Shown here piece by piece: positions 8,315-18,198 of a stretch of DNA of 64,000 nucleotides. The position numbers and the translations under genes are program-made. The stretch is from Curtobacterium sp. MCBD17_013 (lineage in GTDB: Bacteria > Actinomycetota > Actinomycetes > Actinomycetales > Microbacteriaceae): NCBI RefSeq assembly GCF_003234565.1, contig NZ_QKTU01000002.1, forward strand, positions 1 to 64,000, written 5' to 3'. The notes under the pieces were generated by a model. It was not told the DNA's origin. It searched no databases and was given only the letters and a program-made list of their open reading frames with translations. Within the stretch, counting starts at the first letter, position 1. The number at the start of each line of letters is the position of its first letter.

Positions 8315-8863
8315 AGATCGCCGGCGCCAGCGCTCCGCGAGGCGCTGGAGGTCGCCCCACTGACCGGCGAGCACCACCGCGAACGCTGGGAACCCCAGCG
8401 CGAGCACCGCTGGGGGAATCCACGTCTGGTCGATCCCCTCTTCGTCCCAGACCGTGGCAGGCAGGCCGTCGTCATCCGCGTCGAACGTCCGGTAGCCCGC
8501 GCGCGCGGCATCGCCGGGGTGGGCCCCGTCGTCGTCATCGAACCCGTCGAACTCGACGTCGTGCGCTACCGTGCCTCCGTCGTCGCTCGTCCATGTCCCG
8601 GTCGAGGTGCAGGTCCTGCCTTCGCGACCCACCGTGCACTCCCAGAGCGTCTCCCGATACGTGCCCCAGTGAACCGGTTCATCGAGTGCGGCGTGCTCCT
8701 GCACCGCTGTGAGAGCGAGGAACACGCCGGCCGCGAGGAGCAGTGTGTAGACGGTCATCGCCGCGATCGTGAGAACGAGCGGACGCCGGGAGAGCTCGCC
8801 GGAGTGGCGGCCCGATCGCGTGTGCCGACGATGCAGGGCCGGACCAGGGTCGAGCGATGACAC
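8306..8863 (-). CDS. Small membrane protein with two transmembrane helices
   Basis: 185-aa protein of unknown function. A basic N-terminus (RRHTRSGRHSGELSRRP) is followed by a helix around residues 28-52 (LVLTIAAMTVYTLLLAAGVF). Then comes an extracytoplasmic segment of about 85 residues with two cysteines (WECTVGREGRTC) and a strongly acidic stretch (EFDGFDDDDG, FDADDDG). A second helix near 145-168 (PAVLALGFPAFAVVLAG) and a basic tail follow. The two cysteines could form a disulfide outside the cell. Starts at GTG 8863. No family recognised. Confidence 0.75.
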   Translation of the reverse strand: MSSLDPGPALHRRHTRSGRHSGELSRRPLVLTIAAMTVYTLLLAAGVFLALTAVQEHAALDEPVHWGTYRETLWECTVGREGRTCTSTGTWTSDDGGTVAHDVEFDGFDDDDGAHPGDAARAGYRTFDADDDGLPATVWDEEGIDQTWIPPAVLALGFPAFAVVLAGQWGDLQRLAERWRRRSHR

Positions 8864-9051
8864 CGGGTCAGTCTGCCGACCCGCGGAGGTCGGGGCGACC
8901 CTTCAGCACCGGCGTGGCGGCGGTCCGGACCCGGGCAGACCGAGCAGGGGTCATCACGCTGGAGTGTCGCGTACGGCTCGGACGGTGGCCACCGCGGTGA
9001 CGGAGACCCTCCTGCGATGACCATCCCTCCGCTGACTGGTGGCGAAGCAGC

Positions 9052-9498
9052 TCAGGCGGGCAGCTCGCCGAGCACGCGCCGCCATGCCGTGGTGAGCGTC
9101 TGGTACTCGTCGTCCGGGATCAGGTCGCGGACGCCGGCCGCGAGTACCGCGGAACGGACGGCTTCCTGCGCGCCGTCCTCGGCGAGTTCGTCGTCGTGGA
9201 TGTGACGGAGGTCGCGTGCAGCCGCACGGCCGGCGTCCTGCGCGGCTTCGATCTCGTCGACTCGGCCCGCGGTGCCCGCAGCGTGGAGCGCGTGCTCCCA
9301 GGCGGCGACGAGCTGCACGTTCGTGACGACGGGGACGTCGATGCCCCCCTGGATCTCGAACGCCCAGCTCGGCTCGGGCAGCACGATGTCCTCGTCGGCC
9401 TTCCACAGGCGACCGAGCGCCTCGGCCTCCTGCGCCGTGAGGGACCCGGCGCGCTCGATCATCGCCTGGAGGTGCTGCGCGTACGTCCGCTTCGACAT
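9052..9498 (-). CDS. Hypothetical 148-aa soluble protein
   Basis: Acidic, probably helical cytosolic protein; I do not recognise the family. There is no signal peptide, membrane segment or cysteine motif. The start ATG 9498 is preceded by a GGGAAGG ribosome-binding site. It lies between the small membrane protein and a divergent P-loop gene, with about 190 nt of featureless sequence on its downstream side (8864-9051). Codon usage looks like the neighbours, so it is probably a real gene. Confidence 0.65.
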   Translation of the reverse strand: MSKRTYAQHLQAMIERAGSLTAQEAEALGRLWKADEDIVLPEPSWAFEIQGGIDVPVVTNVQLVAAWEHALHAAGTAGRVDEIEAAQDAGRAAARDLRHIHDDELAEDGAQEAVRSAVLAAGVRDLIPDDEYQTLTTAWRRVLGELPA

Positions 9499-9628
9499 CG
9501 TTGCCTTCCCGACCGCCGCCGGTGCGACGTGCCGTAGGTCATCCTGGCATCCCGACCAGCGAGGTGGCGGGAGACGGCGCCAGATCCGCGAGGACGAGGA
9601 ACGCGGCGCCCTTGTCTAGGGTCGGGAT

Positions 9629-10183
9629 GTGCTCGACTCCTCCGACCGCCTGACCCCGCCGCCCCAGCGCGTCCTGGTCGCCGGGCCGTCCGGCGCGGGC
9701 AAGACCACCTTCGCGCAGCAGATCGAACGCGTCGCCGGGTTGCCGCACACCGAGGTCGACGCGCTCTTCCACGGTCCGGGCTGGACGCCCCGACCTGACT
9801 TCGTCGAGGCGGTCGACGCGTTCACGCGCGAACCGAGGTGGGTCACGGAGTGGGCGTACACGTCGCAACTCGGCGACCTCGTGGTCTCGCGTGCGGACAC
9901 GCTCGTCGCGCTCGACTACCCGGTGCTCCTGCACATGTCCCGCCTCGTGCTGCGGACGATCCGACGGTCGGTGCGACGCGTCGAGCTCTGGAACGGCAAC
10001 GTCGAACCGCCGCTGCGGACGTTCTTCGGGAACCCCGAGCACATCATCCGCTGGGGCTGGAAGGGCCGCGCACGGATCAGAGCGAACGTCGTCGCCGCTG
10101 AGCGCGACTGGCCGCAGCTCCGTGTCGTCCGTCTCCGCTCGCAGCGCCAGGCGGACGCGTGGTTGCGGTCGCTCGCGCTCTGA
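9629..10183 (+). CDS. P-loop adenylate-kinase-like (FlaR-type) protein
   Basis: 184-aa P-loop ATPase resembling the DNA topology modulation / FlaR group of adenylate kinase-like proteins. Walker A is GPSGAGKTTFAQQ near residue 19; the acidic segment EVDALFHGPGW and WVTEWAYTSQL are typical of the family, and a C-terminal RLRSQRQADAWLRSL closes it. The start is a leaderless GTG: TAGGGT (9617-9622), 6 nt, GTG 9629. The last 107 bp overlap the 3' end of the convergent membrane-protein gene (10077-11081). Biological role unknown. Confidence 0.78.
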   Translation: MLDSSDRLTPPPQRVLVAGPSGAGKTTFAQQIERVAGLPHTEVDALFHGPGWTPRPDFVEAVDAFTREPRWVTEWAYTSQLGDLVVSRADTLVALDYPVLLHMSRLVLRTIRRSVRRVELWNGNVEPPLRTFFGNPEHIIRWGWKGRARIRANVVAAERDWPQLRVVRLRSQRQADAWLRSLAL

Positions 10184-11081
10184 CGGACCGCACGACGATC
10201 AGCGCGACGGCGACGATGACGCCGATCAGGACCCCACCCCACACCTGCCACGACCGTGCCTCGTTGGTGAACAGGAGGACCGCGAAGTCCGCGAACTCGC
10301 TCGGCACCGTGAGCAGCGCGCGGGACCCGAGCGCGCCGGTCAGCGCCGCGATCGAGGTCGGTCCGATCCACGCCAGCCCGAACGCGACGACGGCCCCGAC
10401 GATCTGCCGACCGAACGGGCGCTGCCAGAACGAGCCGACCGCGACACCGACGGCCAGCCCCGGCAACAGGTGGGACACGGACAGCAGATCCGCGGACCAG
10501 GTCGGCGGTGCCGTGGTCGGCCGGACGACGAGTGCGTCGGCCCAGTCCGTCAGCGTCGCCGCGGCGAGCGCGATGCCGATCACGGGCCCGGGGGCCGGAA
10601 CAGCGACGACGAGCGAACAGGCGACGAGTGCGACCACGGTCGCCGACAGCGCGATGACCACCAACCCGAACAGGTAGACCTGCTCCGGGGTGACGAACGT
10701 CGACACGTACCCCGTCGGCCGACGGAGTCCGACCCCCGTGACGACGGCCGACTCGACGACCGCGACGAGGTCGAGCGCGAACACGCCGATCAGCGCGGCC
10801 AGCACCGTGCCGATCGTCCGTGGCACGCGCACGGCGCGGAACAGCACGCCGGCGAGTGCGCCGCCCACGACGAGCATCGACGCCATGAGCGCGACGTCGT
10901 ACTGGCTGAACGGCAGGAGCGCGATCGGCATCTGGTGCGGCGAGGTCACGTCGGACGCCCAGAGGTTCTGCAGCGGCAGCCGCATGCCGGTGATGATCCA
11001 CGGCAGCAACCCGACCGCGGCGGATCCGGCACCGACGGCGAGTGCGGTCGTGCGGCTCCGGCTGGTCGGTGCGACGGTCAT
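10077..11081 (-). CDS. Multi-pass membrane protein, unknown family
   Basis: 334-aa protein with about eight to nine hydrophobic helices (for example LAVGAGSAAVGLLPWIITG, MLVVGGALAGVLF, VIALSATVVALVACSLVVAV, VLIGVIVAVALIVV) and a basic, Arg-rich C-terminal tail of about 35 residues. The start is supported by a leaderless box: TAGCGT, 6 nt, ATG 11081 on the minus strand. The C-terminal 107 bp overlap the convergent P-loop gene, mostly in the Arg/Ala-rich tail. No family or transport function assigned. Confidence 0.72.
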   Translation of the reverse strand: MTVAPTSRSRTTALAVGAGSAAVGLLPWIITGMRLPLQNLWASDVTSPHQMPIALLPFSQYDVALMASMLVVGGALAGVLFRAVRVPRTIGTVLAALIGVFALDLVAVVESAVVTGVGLRRPTGYVSTFVTPEQVYLFGLVVIALSATVVALVACSLVVAVPAPGPVIGIALAAATLTDWADALVVRPTTAPPTWSADLLSVSHLLPGLAVGVAVGSFWQRPFGRQIVGAVVAFGLAWIGPTSIAALTGALGSRALLTVPSEFADFAVLLFTNEARSWQVWGGVLIGVIVAVALIVVRSVRARATATTRPPGAASGDGRHGAAASRAQRRRRSL

Positions 11082-11160
11082 CCGAGGACGCTAGCGGGAC
11101 GGTGGCCGGCGCGACGTCCTCCGCCCGGTGGATCTGTGGGGCCGCCGACGACCGATCCCG

Positions 11161-11715
11161 TCAATCCAGCCGCTGCCACCCGGACAGGGCGCGCCATGTG
11201 CCGGGGTCGAACGTGAACCAGCTCCCGAGCCCGGGCTGGTCCAGGCCTCGGCTGATCGGTGCGCCGGTCAGGCTCGCCAGCAGGAGACCGCCCATGCCGC
11301 CGTGCGAGACGAACGCGACGGAGTCCCGCGTGTTCGTCAACTGCCTCCGGACGGCACGCTCGATCCGTCGTTGCGCATCGACCGCTCGTTCCCATCCTCG
11401 GATCGACGACGTGGGTTCGGCGAAGAAGGCGTCGACGGTCACGTCGAACTCGTCGGGCGGGAGGTAGCCGGTCGCGCTCCGGTCCATCTCGCCGAGTTCG
11501 CGGTCCACCACGACCTCGACGCCGAGGGCCGCGGCCAGGACGGTCGCCGTCTCCCGGGCCTTCCGCTCGGCGCTGCTGACGACGTGTGCAGGACGCGGAA
11601 CGACCTCCACCGCATGGGCGGCGCGCGCCCGTCCCGCTGCCGAGAGGCCCCAGTCCTCGACGCGCGCCATCGGTTCGATCGTCACTTCTGGATGGGTGAT
11701 GAACGTCCACGGCAT
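11161..11715 (-). CDS. Histidine phosphatase (phosphoglycerate mutase-like) family protein
   Basis: 184-aa cytosolic phosphatase-fold protein. The C-terminal catalytic region SHGGMGGLLLASL and the central SSAERKARETA arginine region fit the histidine phosphatase superfamily. The N-terminal catalytic RHG motif is changed to ITHPEV, keeping the histidine but not the arginine or glycine, so activity may differ from canonical members. A leaderless promoter sets the start: TACCGT, 6 nt, ATG 11715. It diverges from the ferritin-like gene, with a 215-bp gap in which I see no other feature. Confidence 0.78.
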   Translation of the reverse strand: MPWTFITHPEVTIEPMARVEDWGLSAAGRARAAHAVEVVPRPAHVVSSAERKARETATVLAAALGVEVVVDRELGEMDRSATGYLPPDEFDVTVDAFFAEPTSSIRGWERAVDAQRRIERAVRRQLTNTRDSVAFVSHGGMGGLLLASLTGAPISRGLDQPGLGSWFTFDPGTWRALSGWQRLD

Positions 11716-11930
11716 GTGGAGACGGTACCGAGGCCGCGAGCACGCGGCGGTGGTGCTGCAGGCCTGTCGACTGACGTCCACTCGGTCGTCCGGCCGAGCG
11801 ACCTCGTCCCGGCGGCTGACGACGGCGGGGTTCCCGACGACGACGATCGTCCCACCAGCGCCCGGTCCGACACCGGAGCGAGGCGCGTCGACGGAGCGGA
11901 CCGGCAGCGGTCCGACGGAGGGGAGTTGTG

Positions 11931-12809
11931 ATGGACGACAGGTCGAGCGCGGCGGGGACGACATGGACCGCAGCAGGCACCGAGCACCCTGCACGAACAG
12001 CGCTGGTGGATGCGCAGTCGTCGGGGTTCGACCCCTGGGTCGCGTACTTCGAGGCGAACACCGCGCGACAGCAGCGACTCGAACGGGACTGGGACCGGTC
12101 GGCTCCCGTCGTGCTGAGCGACCGGCAGCGGCGTGGGTTGGTGCGGTCGTTCCAACGCCTCGAGCTCGGTGAGGGCGGCGACGGGGTCCGGCTGCTGTCC
12201 AAGGCGAGGGCGGCCGGCGACCCGGTGTACACGCGGGCCCTGGAGCTGCTCGTGTCGGAGGAGCAGAAGCACTCCGCGCTGTTCGGCGTGGGCCTCCGCC
12301 GGATGGGCGCACCCTCGCTCCGGAGGCACTGGTCCGACTCGGCGTTCACCCGACTGCGACGTCTGCTCGGGCTGCGCACCGAGATCGCGCTGTTCATGAT
12401 CGCCGAAGCGGTGTCCGTCGAGTACTTCGAAGCGCTCGCGGACCACGCTCCCGATCCGATCCTGCGCGGGATCGGCGAGCGCATCCGGACGGACGAACGC
12501 GAGCACCTCCGGTTCCAGGTCGACGGACTCCGAGCCGGGTTCGCCGACGCCTCCGACCTCACGAGGGCCGCCGTCGGGGTCGCGTGGTGGGTCGTCGCCG
12601 TCGGAGCTGCGACGGTGTTGTGCGTCGACCACGCCGAGGCGCTCCGTGCATGCGGACGGCGACCGCTCGGCTACTGGGGTCGTGCACTCCGGCGGTTCCG
12701 TTCCGTCGCGCGGTCAGCCCTCTGGAGCGGGCCCTCCCGCGAACCGTCGGAACCGGACGACCGTCCGCACCTGCTCGGCCCCGAGGTGGCGATCGACGCG
12801 GCGAGCTGA
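11931..12809 (+). CDS. Ferritin-like di-iron protein
   Basis: 292-aa helical protein with a ferritin-like carboxylate site: EEQKH (E110, E111, H114), an intervening helix with E159, E164 and E167 (AEAVSVEYFEAL), then EREH (189-192). These spacings suit a di-iron centre, as in hydroxylases or rubrerythrin-like oxidases. Residues about 210-232 are hydrophobic (VGVAWWVVAVGAATVLCV), so it may touch the membrane. ATG 11931 is chosen over GTG 11928 because GGAGGGGAG ends 6-7 nt before it. Substrate unknown; it converges with the xanthine dehydrogenase genes. Confidence 0.75.
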   Translation: MDDRSSAAGTTWTAAGTEHPARTALVDAQSSGFDPWVAYFEANTARQQRLERDWDRSAPVVLSDRQRRGLVRSFQRLELGEGGDGVRLLSKARAAGDPVYTRALELLVSEEQKHSALFGVGLRRMGAPSLRRHWSDSAFTRLRRLLGLRTEIALFMIAEAVSVEYFEALADHAPDPILRGIGERIRTDEREHLRFQVDGLRAGFADASDLTRAAVGVAWWVVAVGAATVLCVDHAEALRACGRRPLGYWGRALRRFRSVARSALWSGPSREPSEPDDRPHLLGPEVAIDAAS

Positions 12810-12858
12810 CCCGCGCGCACCGTCAGGATCTTCCGTGATGCGATGCCGACCACCCCGC

Positions 12859-15645
12859 TCAGCCCGCCTCCCCGTTCGTGAGCGCCCAGACCCGGTCCCG
12901 CGTCATCGGGAGGCGGTGGGGACGGACGCCTATCGCGTCGCGGACCGCGTTCGCCACGGCCGGCGCGACGGGGTTGTAGGGTGCCTCGCTCATGGACTTG
13001 GCGCCGAGGGGCCCGAGGGGGTCGTGCGTGACGGCGAACACCACCTCGGTCCGCGGCACGTCGGAGATCTTCGGGACCCGGTAGTTCCGGAAGCTGTCGG
13101 TCGTGACGCGGCCGGTGTCATCGAGCACGACCTCTTCGTACAGCGACGAGCCGATCGCCTGCGCGGTGCCGCCCTCGACCTGGCCGCGGAGCTGTTCGGG
13201 GTTCATCACGGTGCCCGCGTCGACCGCCTGGACGCTCTGCAGGATCCGGACCTCGCCCGTCGGTCGATGCACCGCGACGCGGATCCCGTGCACCGTGAAC
13301 GCCACGGATCGCGGCGTGCCGTCGTGGTGGCCGTGCGCGACGAGGGGACCGTCGGCGAGGAGCTCCGCGGCGGACACGAACTCGTGCCCGATCCGGACGC
13401 CGTCCGGTTCGACGGTCACGCTCGGTCCGAGGATGCCCGACGCCGTCCGCGGAGTCCGCGCTGCGACGACGTCGAGGGCCCGGGCCGTCATCGCCTCGCG
13501 CAGGTCGAGGGCGGCCGCGTACAGGGCCTTGCCCGCGACGACGACCCCGGCCGAGCCGAACGCACCCGTGTCGTGCCGGGCGGCGTCGGTGTCCGACTGG
13601 TGGATGTCGACGCGGTCGGGCGTGGTGGCGAGCGCCGTTGCGACGAGCTGCGCGTGCACCGTCGTCGTGCCGTTGCCGAACTCGGCCGTCCCGACGCCGA
13701 TCCGGTAGCGCCCCTCGGGCGTCAGCGCCACGGTGGCGTGGGCGTGGTGGCCCCGCGGGGGCAGCGTCGCGATCGCCGCCAGCGCCATGCCCGATCCGAA
13801 CGCCCAGTCGCCGGACGCGGGGTCGAGCGCGGGGCCGTCCATCCGCGGCACGAGGGCATCCCGCGCGGCGGTGTCGGGTCCGGTCCGCAGGGCGTCCTCG
13901 ACCAGGTCGATGCACTGGTCGAGTCCGTAGCTGCCGTCGAAGTGCAGGTCGGACTCCTCGTCGGGGTCGGTGACGACGAGCGGATCACCCGGCACGATGA
14001 CGTTCCTGCGGCGCATCGTGAACGGGTCGATGCCGAGGCGGCGCGCGAGTTCGTCCATGGCGGACTCGATCGCGAACACGACCTGCCCGAGTCCGTATCC
14101 GCGGAACGCCCCGCCGGGCAGGTTGTTCGTGTAGACGGACTCGGCGTCGACGCGCTTGGCCGCGCACCGGTACACGGCGACGGACTCGCTCACCGAGTGG
14201 AACATGACGCCGATGCCGTGGTTGCCGTAGGCACCGGTGTCCATGGTCTCGTCGACATGGAGGGCCGTGAGGACCCCGTCAGCGGTCGCACCGAGTCGGA
14301 CCCGCACGCGCATCGGGTGCCGCGTCGGGGCGATCGTGAACTCGTCGCGTCGCGCGTACTCGTACTGCACGGTCCGACCGGTCCGGAGGACGGCGAGCGT
14401 CACGAGGTCCTCGGTCAACATCTCCTGCTTGCCGCCGAACCCGCCGCCCACCCGCTTGGCGAGCACCCGCACCCGCTCGGGGTCGAGTCCGAACACGCGG
14501 GCGATCTCGTCGCGGACCAGGAACGGCACCTGCGTCGAGGTCCGGAGCACGAGTCGGCCGTCGTCGTCGAACCACCCGCGGGTCGCGTGGGTCTCGAGCG
14601 CCGCGTGCGAGACCCGGCCGGTGGTCCACTCGCCCTCGACGGTCGCGGCCGACGCGGCCAGCGCGGCCTCGACGTCCCCGGTCTCGTCGTGGAACGCGGC
14701 GACGACGTTCCGACCCGGCTCCGCGATCCGGTGCTCGTCCGTGGTCTTGTCGCCGTGCAGGAGCGGCGCGCCCGGAACGCGGGCGGCGTCGGGGTCGTGC
14801 ACGCTCGGCAGCACCTCGTACTCGACGTGGACCAGGGCGCACGCCTGCTCGGCGATGCGCACGCTGTCCGCCACGACGGCCGCGACGCGCTGCCCGCGGA
14901 ACCGCAGCACGCGGTCGAACACGCGGGTGTCGTCCGGGTCGTCGAGCCGCGACTCGTGGCGTCCGGTGGAGAACAGGACACCGGGGTCGTCGTGGTGGGT
15001 GAGGACCGCGTGGACGCCGGGCAGGGCCTCCGCGTCCGTGACGTCGATCGCGGTGATGCGTGCGTGGGGGTGGGGGCTGCCGAGCACCGCGACGTGCAGG
15101 AGCGCCTCGGTCTTCCGGACGTCGAGCGTGTACTCCTCGCGGCCCGTCACGATGCGCATCGCCGCCGGGGCGGCCACCGAGGTGCCGACGGCGTCGCCGG
15201 TGGTCGGCGTGCAGGTGTTCCGCACACCGGCGAGCGCGTCCTCGATCGCCCGGTAGCCGGTGCAGCGGCAGAGGTTGCCCTTGAGCTTCCGGTGCAGGTC
15301 GGCGTGGTCGTCCTCGGTCAGGGTCGACGCGGTGACGACGAACCCGGCGGTGCAGAACCCGCACTGGAACGCGGCCGCGTCTGCGAAGGCACGCTGCACG
15401 GGGTGCGGGTCCTCCGGCGTCCCGAGCCCCGCCGCGGTGGTGACGGTCGCACCGTCGAGCCGATGGGCCGGCGTGATGCACGCGTGCACGGGTGTGCCGT
15501 CGACGAGGACCGAGCAGGCACCGCAGTCGCCGGAGTCGCAGCCCTTCTTGACGGCCGTCACGCCGTGCTCGCGGAGCAGGGTCCGGAGGACCTGACCGGG
15601 CTGCGGGGCGACCTCGAGCTCGGCGCCGTCCACGTGGAGCCTCAC
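12859..15645 (-). CDS. Xanthine dehydrogenase, fused 2Fe-2S and molybdopterin subunits
   Basis: 928-aa cytosolic molybdo-enzyme that should oxidise hypoxanthine/xanthine to urate. Residues 1-160 are the small subunit: C36, C41, C44 and C56 ligate one 2Fe-2S cluster; C95, C98, C126 and C128 the other. Residues about 170-928 are the Mo domain, with [23 protein letters not shown] and the catalytic-glutamate loop near the C-terminus ([10 protein letters not shown]). FAD binding is absent here and supplied by the adjacent gene. The GTG start at 15645 overlaps that gene's stop by 4 bp. Covalent fusion of these two subunits, with a separate FAD subunit, differs from both the three-subunit bacterial and the single-chain eukaryotic layouts. 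Substrate is inferred from the surrounding urate pathway. Confidence 0.9.
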   Translation of the reverse strand: MRLHVDGAELEVAPQPGQVLRTLLREHGVTAVKKGCDSGDCGACSVLVDGTPVHACITPAHRLDGATVTTAAGLGTPEDPHPVQRAFADAAAFQCGFCTAGFVVTASTLTEDDHADLHRKLKGNLCRCTGYRAIEDALAGVRNTCTPTTGDAVGTSVAAPAAMRIVTGREEYTLDVRKTEALLHVAVLGSPHPHARITAIDVTDAEALPGVHAVLTHHDDPGVLFSTGRHESRLDDPDDTRVFDRVLRFRGQRVAAVVADSVRIAEQACALVHVEYEVLPSVHDPDAARVPGAPLLHGDKTTDEHRIAEPGRNVVAAFHDETGDVEAALAASAATVEGEWTTGRVSHAALETHATRGWFDDDGRLVLRTSTQVPFLVRDEIARVFGLDPERVRVLAKRVGGGFGGKQEMLTEDLVTLAVLRTGRTVQYEYARRDEFTIAPTRHPMRVRVRLGATADGVLTALHVDETMDTGAYGNHGIGVMFHSVSESVAVYRCAAKRVDAESVYTNNLPGGAFRGYGLGQVVFAIESAMDELARRLGIDPFTMRRRNVIVPGDPLVVTDPDEESDLHFDGSYGLDQCIDLVEDALRTGPDTAARDALVPRMDGPALDPASGDWAFGSGMALAAIATLPPRGHHAHATVALTPEGRYRIGVGTAEFGNGTTTVHAQLVATALATTPDRVDIHQSDTDAARHDTGAFGSAGVVVAGKALYAAALDLREAMTARALDVVAARTPRTASGILGPSVTVEPDGVRIGHEFVSAAELLADGPLVAHGHHDGTPRSVAFTVHGIRVAVHRPTGEVRILQSVQAVDAGTVMNPEQLRGQVEGGTAQAIGSSLYEEVVLDDTGRVTTDSFRNYRVPKISDVPRTEVVFAVTHDPLGPLGAKSMSEAPYNPVAPAVANAVRDAIGVRPHRLPMTRDRVWALTNGEAG

Positions 15646-16520
15646 GACGCCTCCCCGGTCCGGCCGGTGGGGCAGCCGACCGACGCGGCGGCCTCGTCCC
15701 GGAGTTCGTGTGCGAACCGCACGCTGACCGCGCGGCGCCACGCGGGGCTCCCGTGTGGGTCGTCGTACCAGTCGGTGACGTCGGCGAGCACGGCGGCCAG
15801 CGCGTCGTGCGATGGGACCGCGGCGAACCGGAGCACGACCGGGCGCGGTGTCGCGGCGGTGACGACGAGCGTGAAGCCGCCGGGGACGCCGGAGGACCCG
15901 GGCGGGCCCGACCGACCCGGACGCCCCCAGCGCGCGGTGGCGAGCGCCCCCGACCGTCCGTGCGGGCTGAGCGACACCCGTCGGTACCCGGTCTCGTGGC
16001 GGAGCGCGGCGACCGGGACCTCGAACGCCCGCAGCACCTCGCCGTCCCGCAGGTCGAGCGTCCGCACGCCCTGCACGAGGTGCTCGACGGCCGTCCGGCG
16101 CTCGGCCCCGTCGCGGGTCCACACGACGGCCGTCGCGTCGAGCGTCGCGAGGAGTGCGATCATCGCTCCCGCGGGGAGCCCGACCGCGACGTTCCCGCCG
16201 ACCGTCGCCGCGTTCCAGATCTTGAACGAGGCCAGGAGCGCGTTCGCGCACCGACCGACGAGCGGCCACGCGGTCCAGTCCGGGTCGGGGGCGGTGCGGA
16301 CGAGGGTGGCGATCGTGCAGGTCGCGGCGATCGTGAGCGTCTCACTCGTGCGTTCCACGTCGGGCCAGCCGAGCGTCGTGAGGTCGACGAGCCCGGTCAG
16401 GCCCGGCTGCTCCTCCGAGTAGAGCCAGGTGCCGCCGCCGAGCGGTCGCTCACCGGGTGCGAGGGCGAGGTCGTCGCGGTGTGTGGGTGTCCGCACGGTG
16501 CGGACGGTGACGAGGTCCAT
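15642..16520 (-). CDS. Xanthine dehydrogenase FAD-binding subunit
   Basis: 292-aa FAD subunit (CoxM/XdhB family) passing electrons from the 2Fe-2S clusters to NAD or oxygen. The FAD loops are [11 protein letters not shown] near residue 27 and [14 protein letters not shown] near 106; the C-terminal CO-dehydrogenase flavoprotein domain follows. A Gly/Pro/Ser-rich insert ([19 protein letters not shown]) sits near residue 200. Its stop overlaps the start of the fused Fe-S/Mo subunit (GTGA), so the two form one operon. The promoter is probably at TAGCGT (16689-16684), with a GlnR-like box at 16700-16737 upstream. Confidence 0.88.
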   Translation of the reverse strand: MDLVTVRTVRTPTHRDDLALAPGERPLGGGTWLYSEEQPGLTGLVDLTTLGWPDVERTSETLTIAATCTIATLVRTAPDPDWTAWPLVGRCANALLASFKIWNAATVGGNVAVGLPAGAMIALLATLDATAVVWTRDGAERRTAVEHLVQGVRTLDLRDGEVLRAFEVPVAALRHETGYRRVSLSPHGRSGALATARWGRPGRSGPPGSSGVPGGFTLVVTAATPRPVVLRFAAVPSHDALAAVLADVTDWYDDPHGSPAWRRAVSVRFAHELRDEAAASVGCPTGRTGEAS

Positions 16521-16699
16521 GGACGGATCCGATCTGCGGGAGGGGGACGGGGACGCGCGGGACGACCGGACCTCGGCCGTGCGCGATCATGCCCCGGTTC
16601 CACGCCGCGAGCGGTCGTCGGTGCGTGACCATGGCGACCTCCCGTCCCGGATCCGGGCTCGCCGCCGGACCTCGTGTGCAGCGACGCTACGGTCGGCGT

Positions 16700-16737
16700 G
16701 TTTCGGCCGAGGGGTCGGCGTGTTTCCGCCCGGTTAC
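16700..16737 (-). promoter_or_regulatory. GlnR-like box (two-site) upstream of xanthine dehydrogenase operon
   Basis: Read on the minus strand: GTAAC-n6-GAAAC-n6-ACCCC-n6-GAAAC, with element starts exactly 11 bp apart (16737, 16726, 16715, 16704). Three of four elements match the GTNAC/GAAAC consensus perfectly. It is centred about 42 bp upstream of the start predicted from TAGCGT at 16689-16684. A shorter plus-strand pair, GAGAC-n6-GAAAC (16765-16780), faces the allantoinase gene. Confidence 0.65.
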
Positions 16738-16835
16738 GGCTGGCGGGGTGTCGGCCCACCCGCCGAGACATGCCGGAAACACGGCTGTGCGATCCTCCCG
16801 ACATGCAGCCTCAGCGAACCGATCCGGGAGGCACG

Positions 16836-18179
16836 GTGCACGCGACCGCGCCGGTCGCCGTCCGCGGCCACCGCGTCTGGACGGACGGCGCGTTCCGTCC
16901 GGCCACGGTCCTCGTGCGGGACGGCCTCGTCGACGCCGTGCTGCCCCTCGACGCACCGGTGGAGGTGCCGGTCGTCGAGGTCTCGGCCGGCCGCGTGCTG
17001 CTCCCGGGGCTCGTCGACACGCACGTGCACGTGAACGAGCCGGGCCGGACGGAGTGGGAGGGCTTCGCGTCGGCCACCCGTGCCGCGGCGCTCGGCGGTG
17101 TCACGACCATCGTCGACATGCCGCTCAACTCGGTGCCTCCGACCACCACCGTCGACGCACTCGCCGTCAAGCGGGAGCGGGCCGAGGGTCGGGTCGCGGT
17201 GGACGTCGGGTTCTGGGGCGGCGCCGTCCCCGAGAACCTCGGTGCGCTCCGGCCCGTGTGGGACGCCGGCGTGTACGGCTTCAAGAGCTTCCTGGCACCC
17301 TCGGGCGTCGACGAGTTCGGCCACCTCGACGCCGACCAGCTCCGGCGTGCACTGGCGGAGATCGCCGCGTTCGACGGCGTGCTCATCGTGCACGCCGAGG
17401 ACCCCGCGCACCTCGCGGACGGCGGAGCCCTCGGCACCGGGTACGGCGCGTTCCTGGCGTCGCGGCCACCGGCCGCCGAGGAGGACGCGATCGCCCGGGT
17501 GATCGACGGCGTCCGCGCGACCGGGGCACGGGCGCACGTCCTCCACCTGTCCGACGCCGGGGCGCTGCCGATGCTCCGCGCCGCCAAGGACGAGGGCCTG
17601 CCGATCACGGTCGAGACCTGCCCCCACTACCTGACGATCGACGCGGAGTCCGTGCCGGACGGCGCGACCGAGTTCAAGTGCTGCCCGCCGATCCGCGAGG
17701 CGGGCAACCAGGACGCCCTGTGGGCGGGCCTGCTCGACGGCACGATCGACATGGTCGTCACCGACCACTCGCCGTCGACGGTCGACCTCAAGCGGGGGAG
17801 CGGCGGCGACTTCGGCCTCGCCTGGGGTGGCATCGCGGGCCTCCAGGTCGGGTTCCGCGCGACGTGGACCGAGGCGGCCCGGCGAGGTGTGCCGCTGGAG
17901 CGGATCGTGCCCGCGTTCACCACCGGGCCGGCCGCCCTCGTCGGCGTGACCGACCGTGCGGCGATCGCGCCCGGCGCCGTCGCGCACCTCGTCGAGTTCG
18001 ACCCCGACGCCGAGGACACCGTGCACGTCGAGGCGCTCGAGCACCGCAACCCGATCTCGGCCTACGACGGACGGACCCTCCGTGGCCGCGTCACGCGCAC
18101 GTGGCTGCACGGCGCGCAGGTCGCGACCGCCGACCAGGGCGTGACCGCGGTCGCAGGACGGCTGCTCCGCCGTGCCTGA
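16836..18179 (+). CDS. allB: Allantoinase
   Basis: Cytosolic zinc enzyme that opens allantoin to allantoate. From GTG 16836 it is 447 aa. Metal ligands are H63 and H65 (DTHVHVNEPGR), the carbamylated lysine K150 (GFKSFLAPSG), HAEDPAH, HVLHLSDA and the TDHSPST aspartate. GTG 16836 is preferred because GGGAGG ends 4 nt upstream, a spacing repeated before other genes here (22318, 53924); ATG 16803 in the same frame would add 11 residues. It opens an operon with the formamidase-like and amidase genes and is divergent from xanthine dehydrogenase. Confidence 0.92.
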   Translation: MHATAPVAVRGHRVWTDGAFRPATVLVRDGLVDAVLPLDAPVEVPVVEVSAGRVLLPGLVDTHVHVNEPGRTEWEGFASATRAAALGGVTTIVDMPLNSVPPTTTVDALAVKRERAEGRVAVDVGFWGGAVPENLGALRPVWDAGVYGFKSFLAPSGVDEFGHLDADQLRRALAEIAAFDGVLIVHAEDPAHLADGGALGTGYGAFLASRPPAAEEDAIARVIDGVRATGARAHVLHLSDAGALPMLRAAKDEGLPITVETCPHYLTIDAESVPDGATEFKCCPPIREAGNQDALWAGLLDGTIDMVVTDHSPSTVDLKRGSGGDFGLAWGGIAGLQVGFRATWTEAARRGVPLERIVPAFTTGPAALVGVTDRAAIAPGAVAHLVEFDPDAEDTVHVEALEHRNPISAYDGRTLRGRVTRTWLHGAQVATADQGVTAVAGRLLRRA

Positions 18180-18198
18180 GCCGCAGGGGGGACGCGCC

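Noticed and set aside
12646-16422. A plus-strand open frame of 1258 codons
   Set aside because: It lies antisense to the xanthine dehydrogenase genes, is Arg/Gly/Asp-rich with no recognisable domain, and high GC makes such long shadow frames common.
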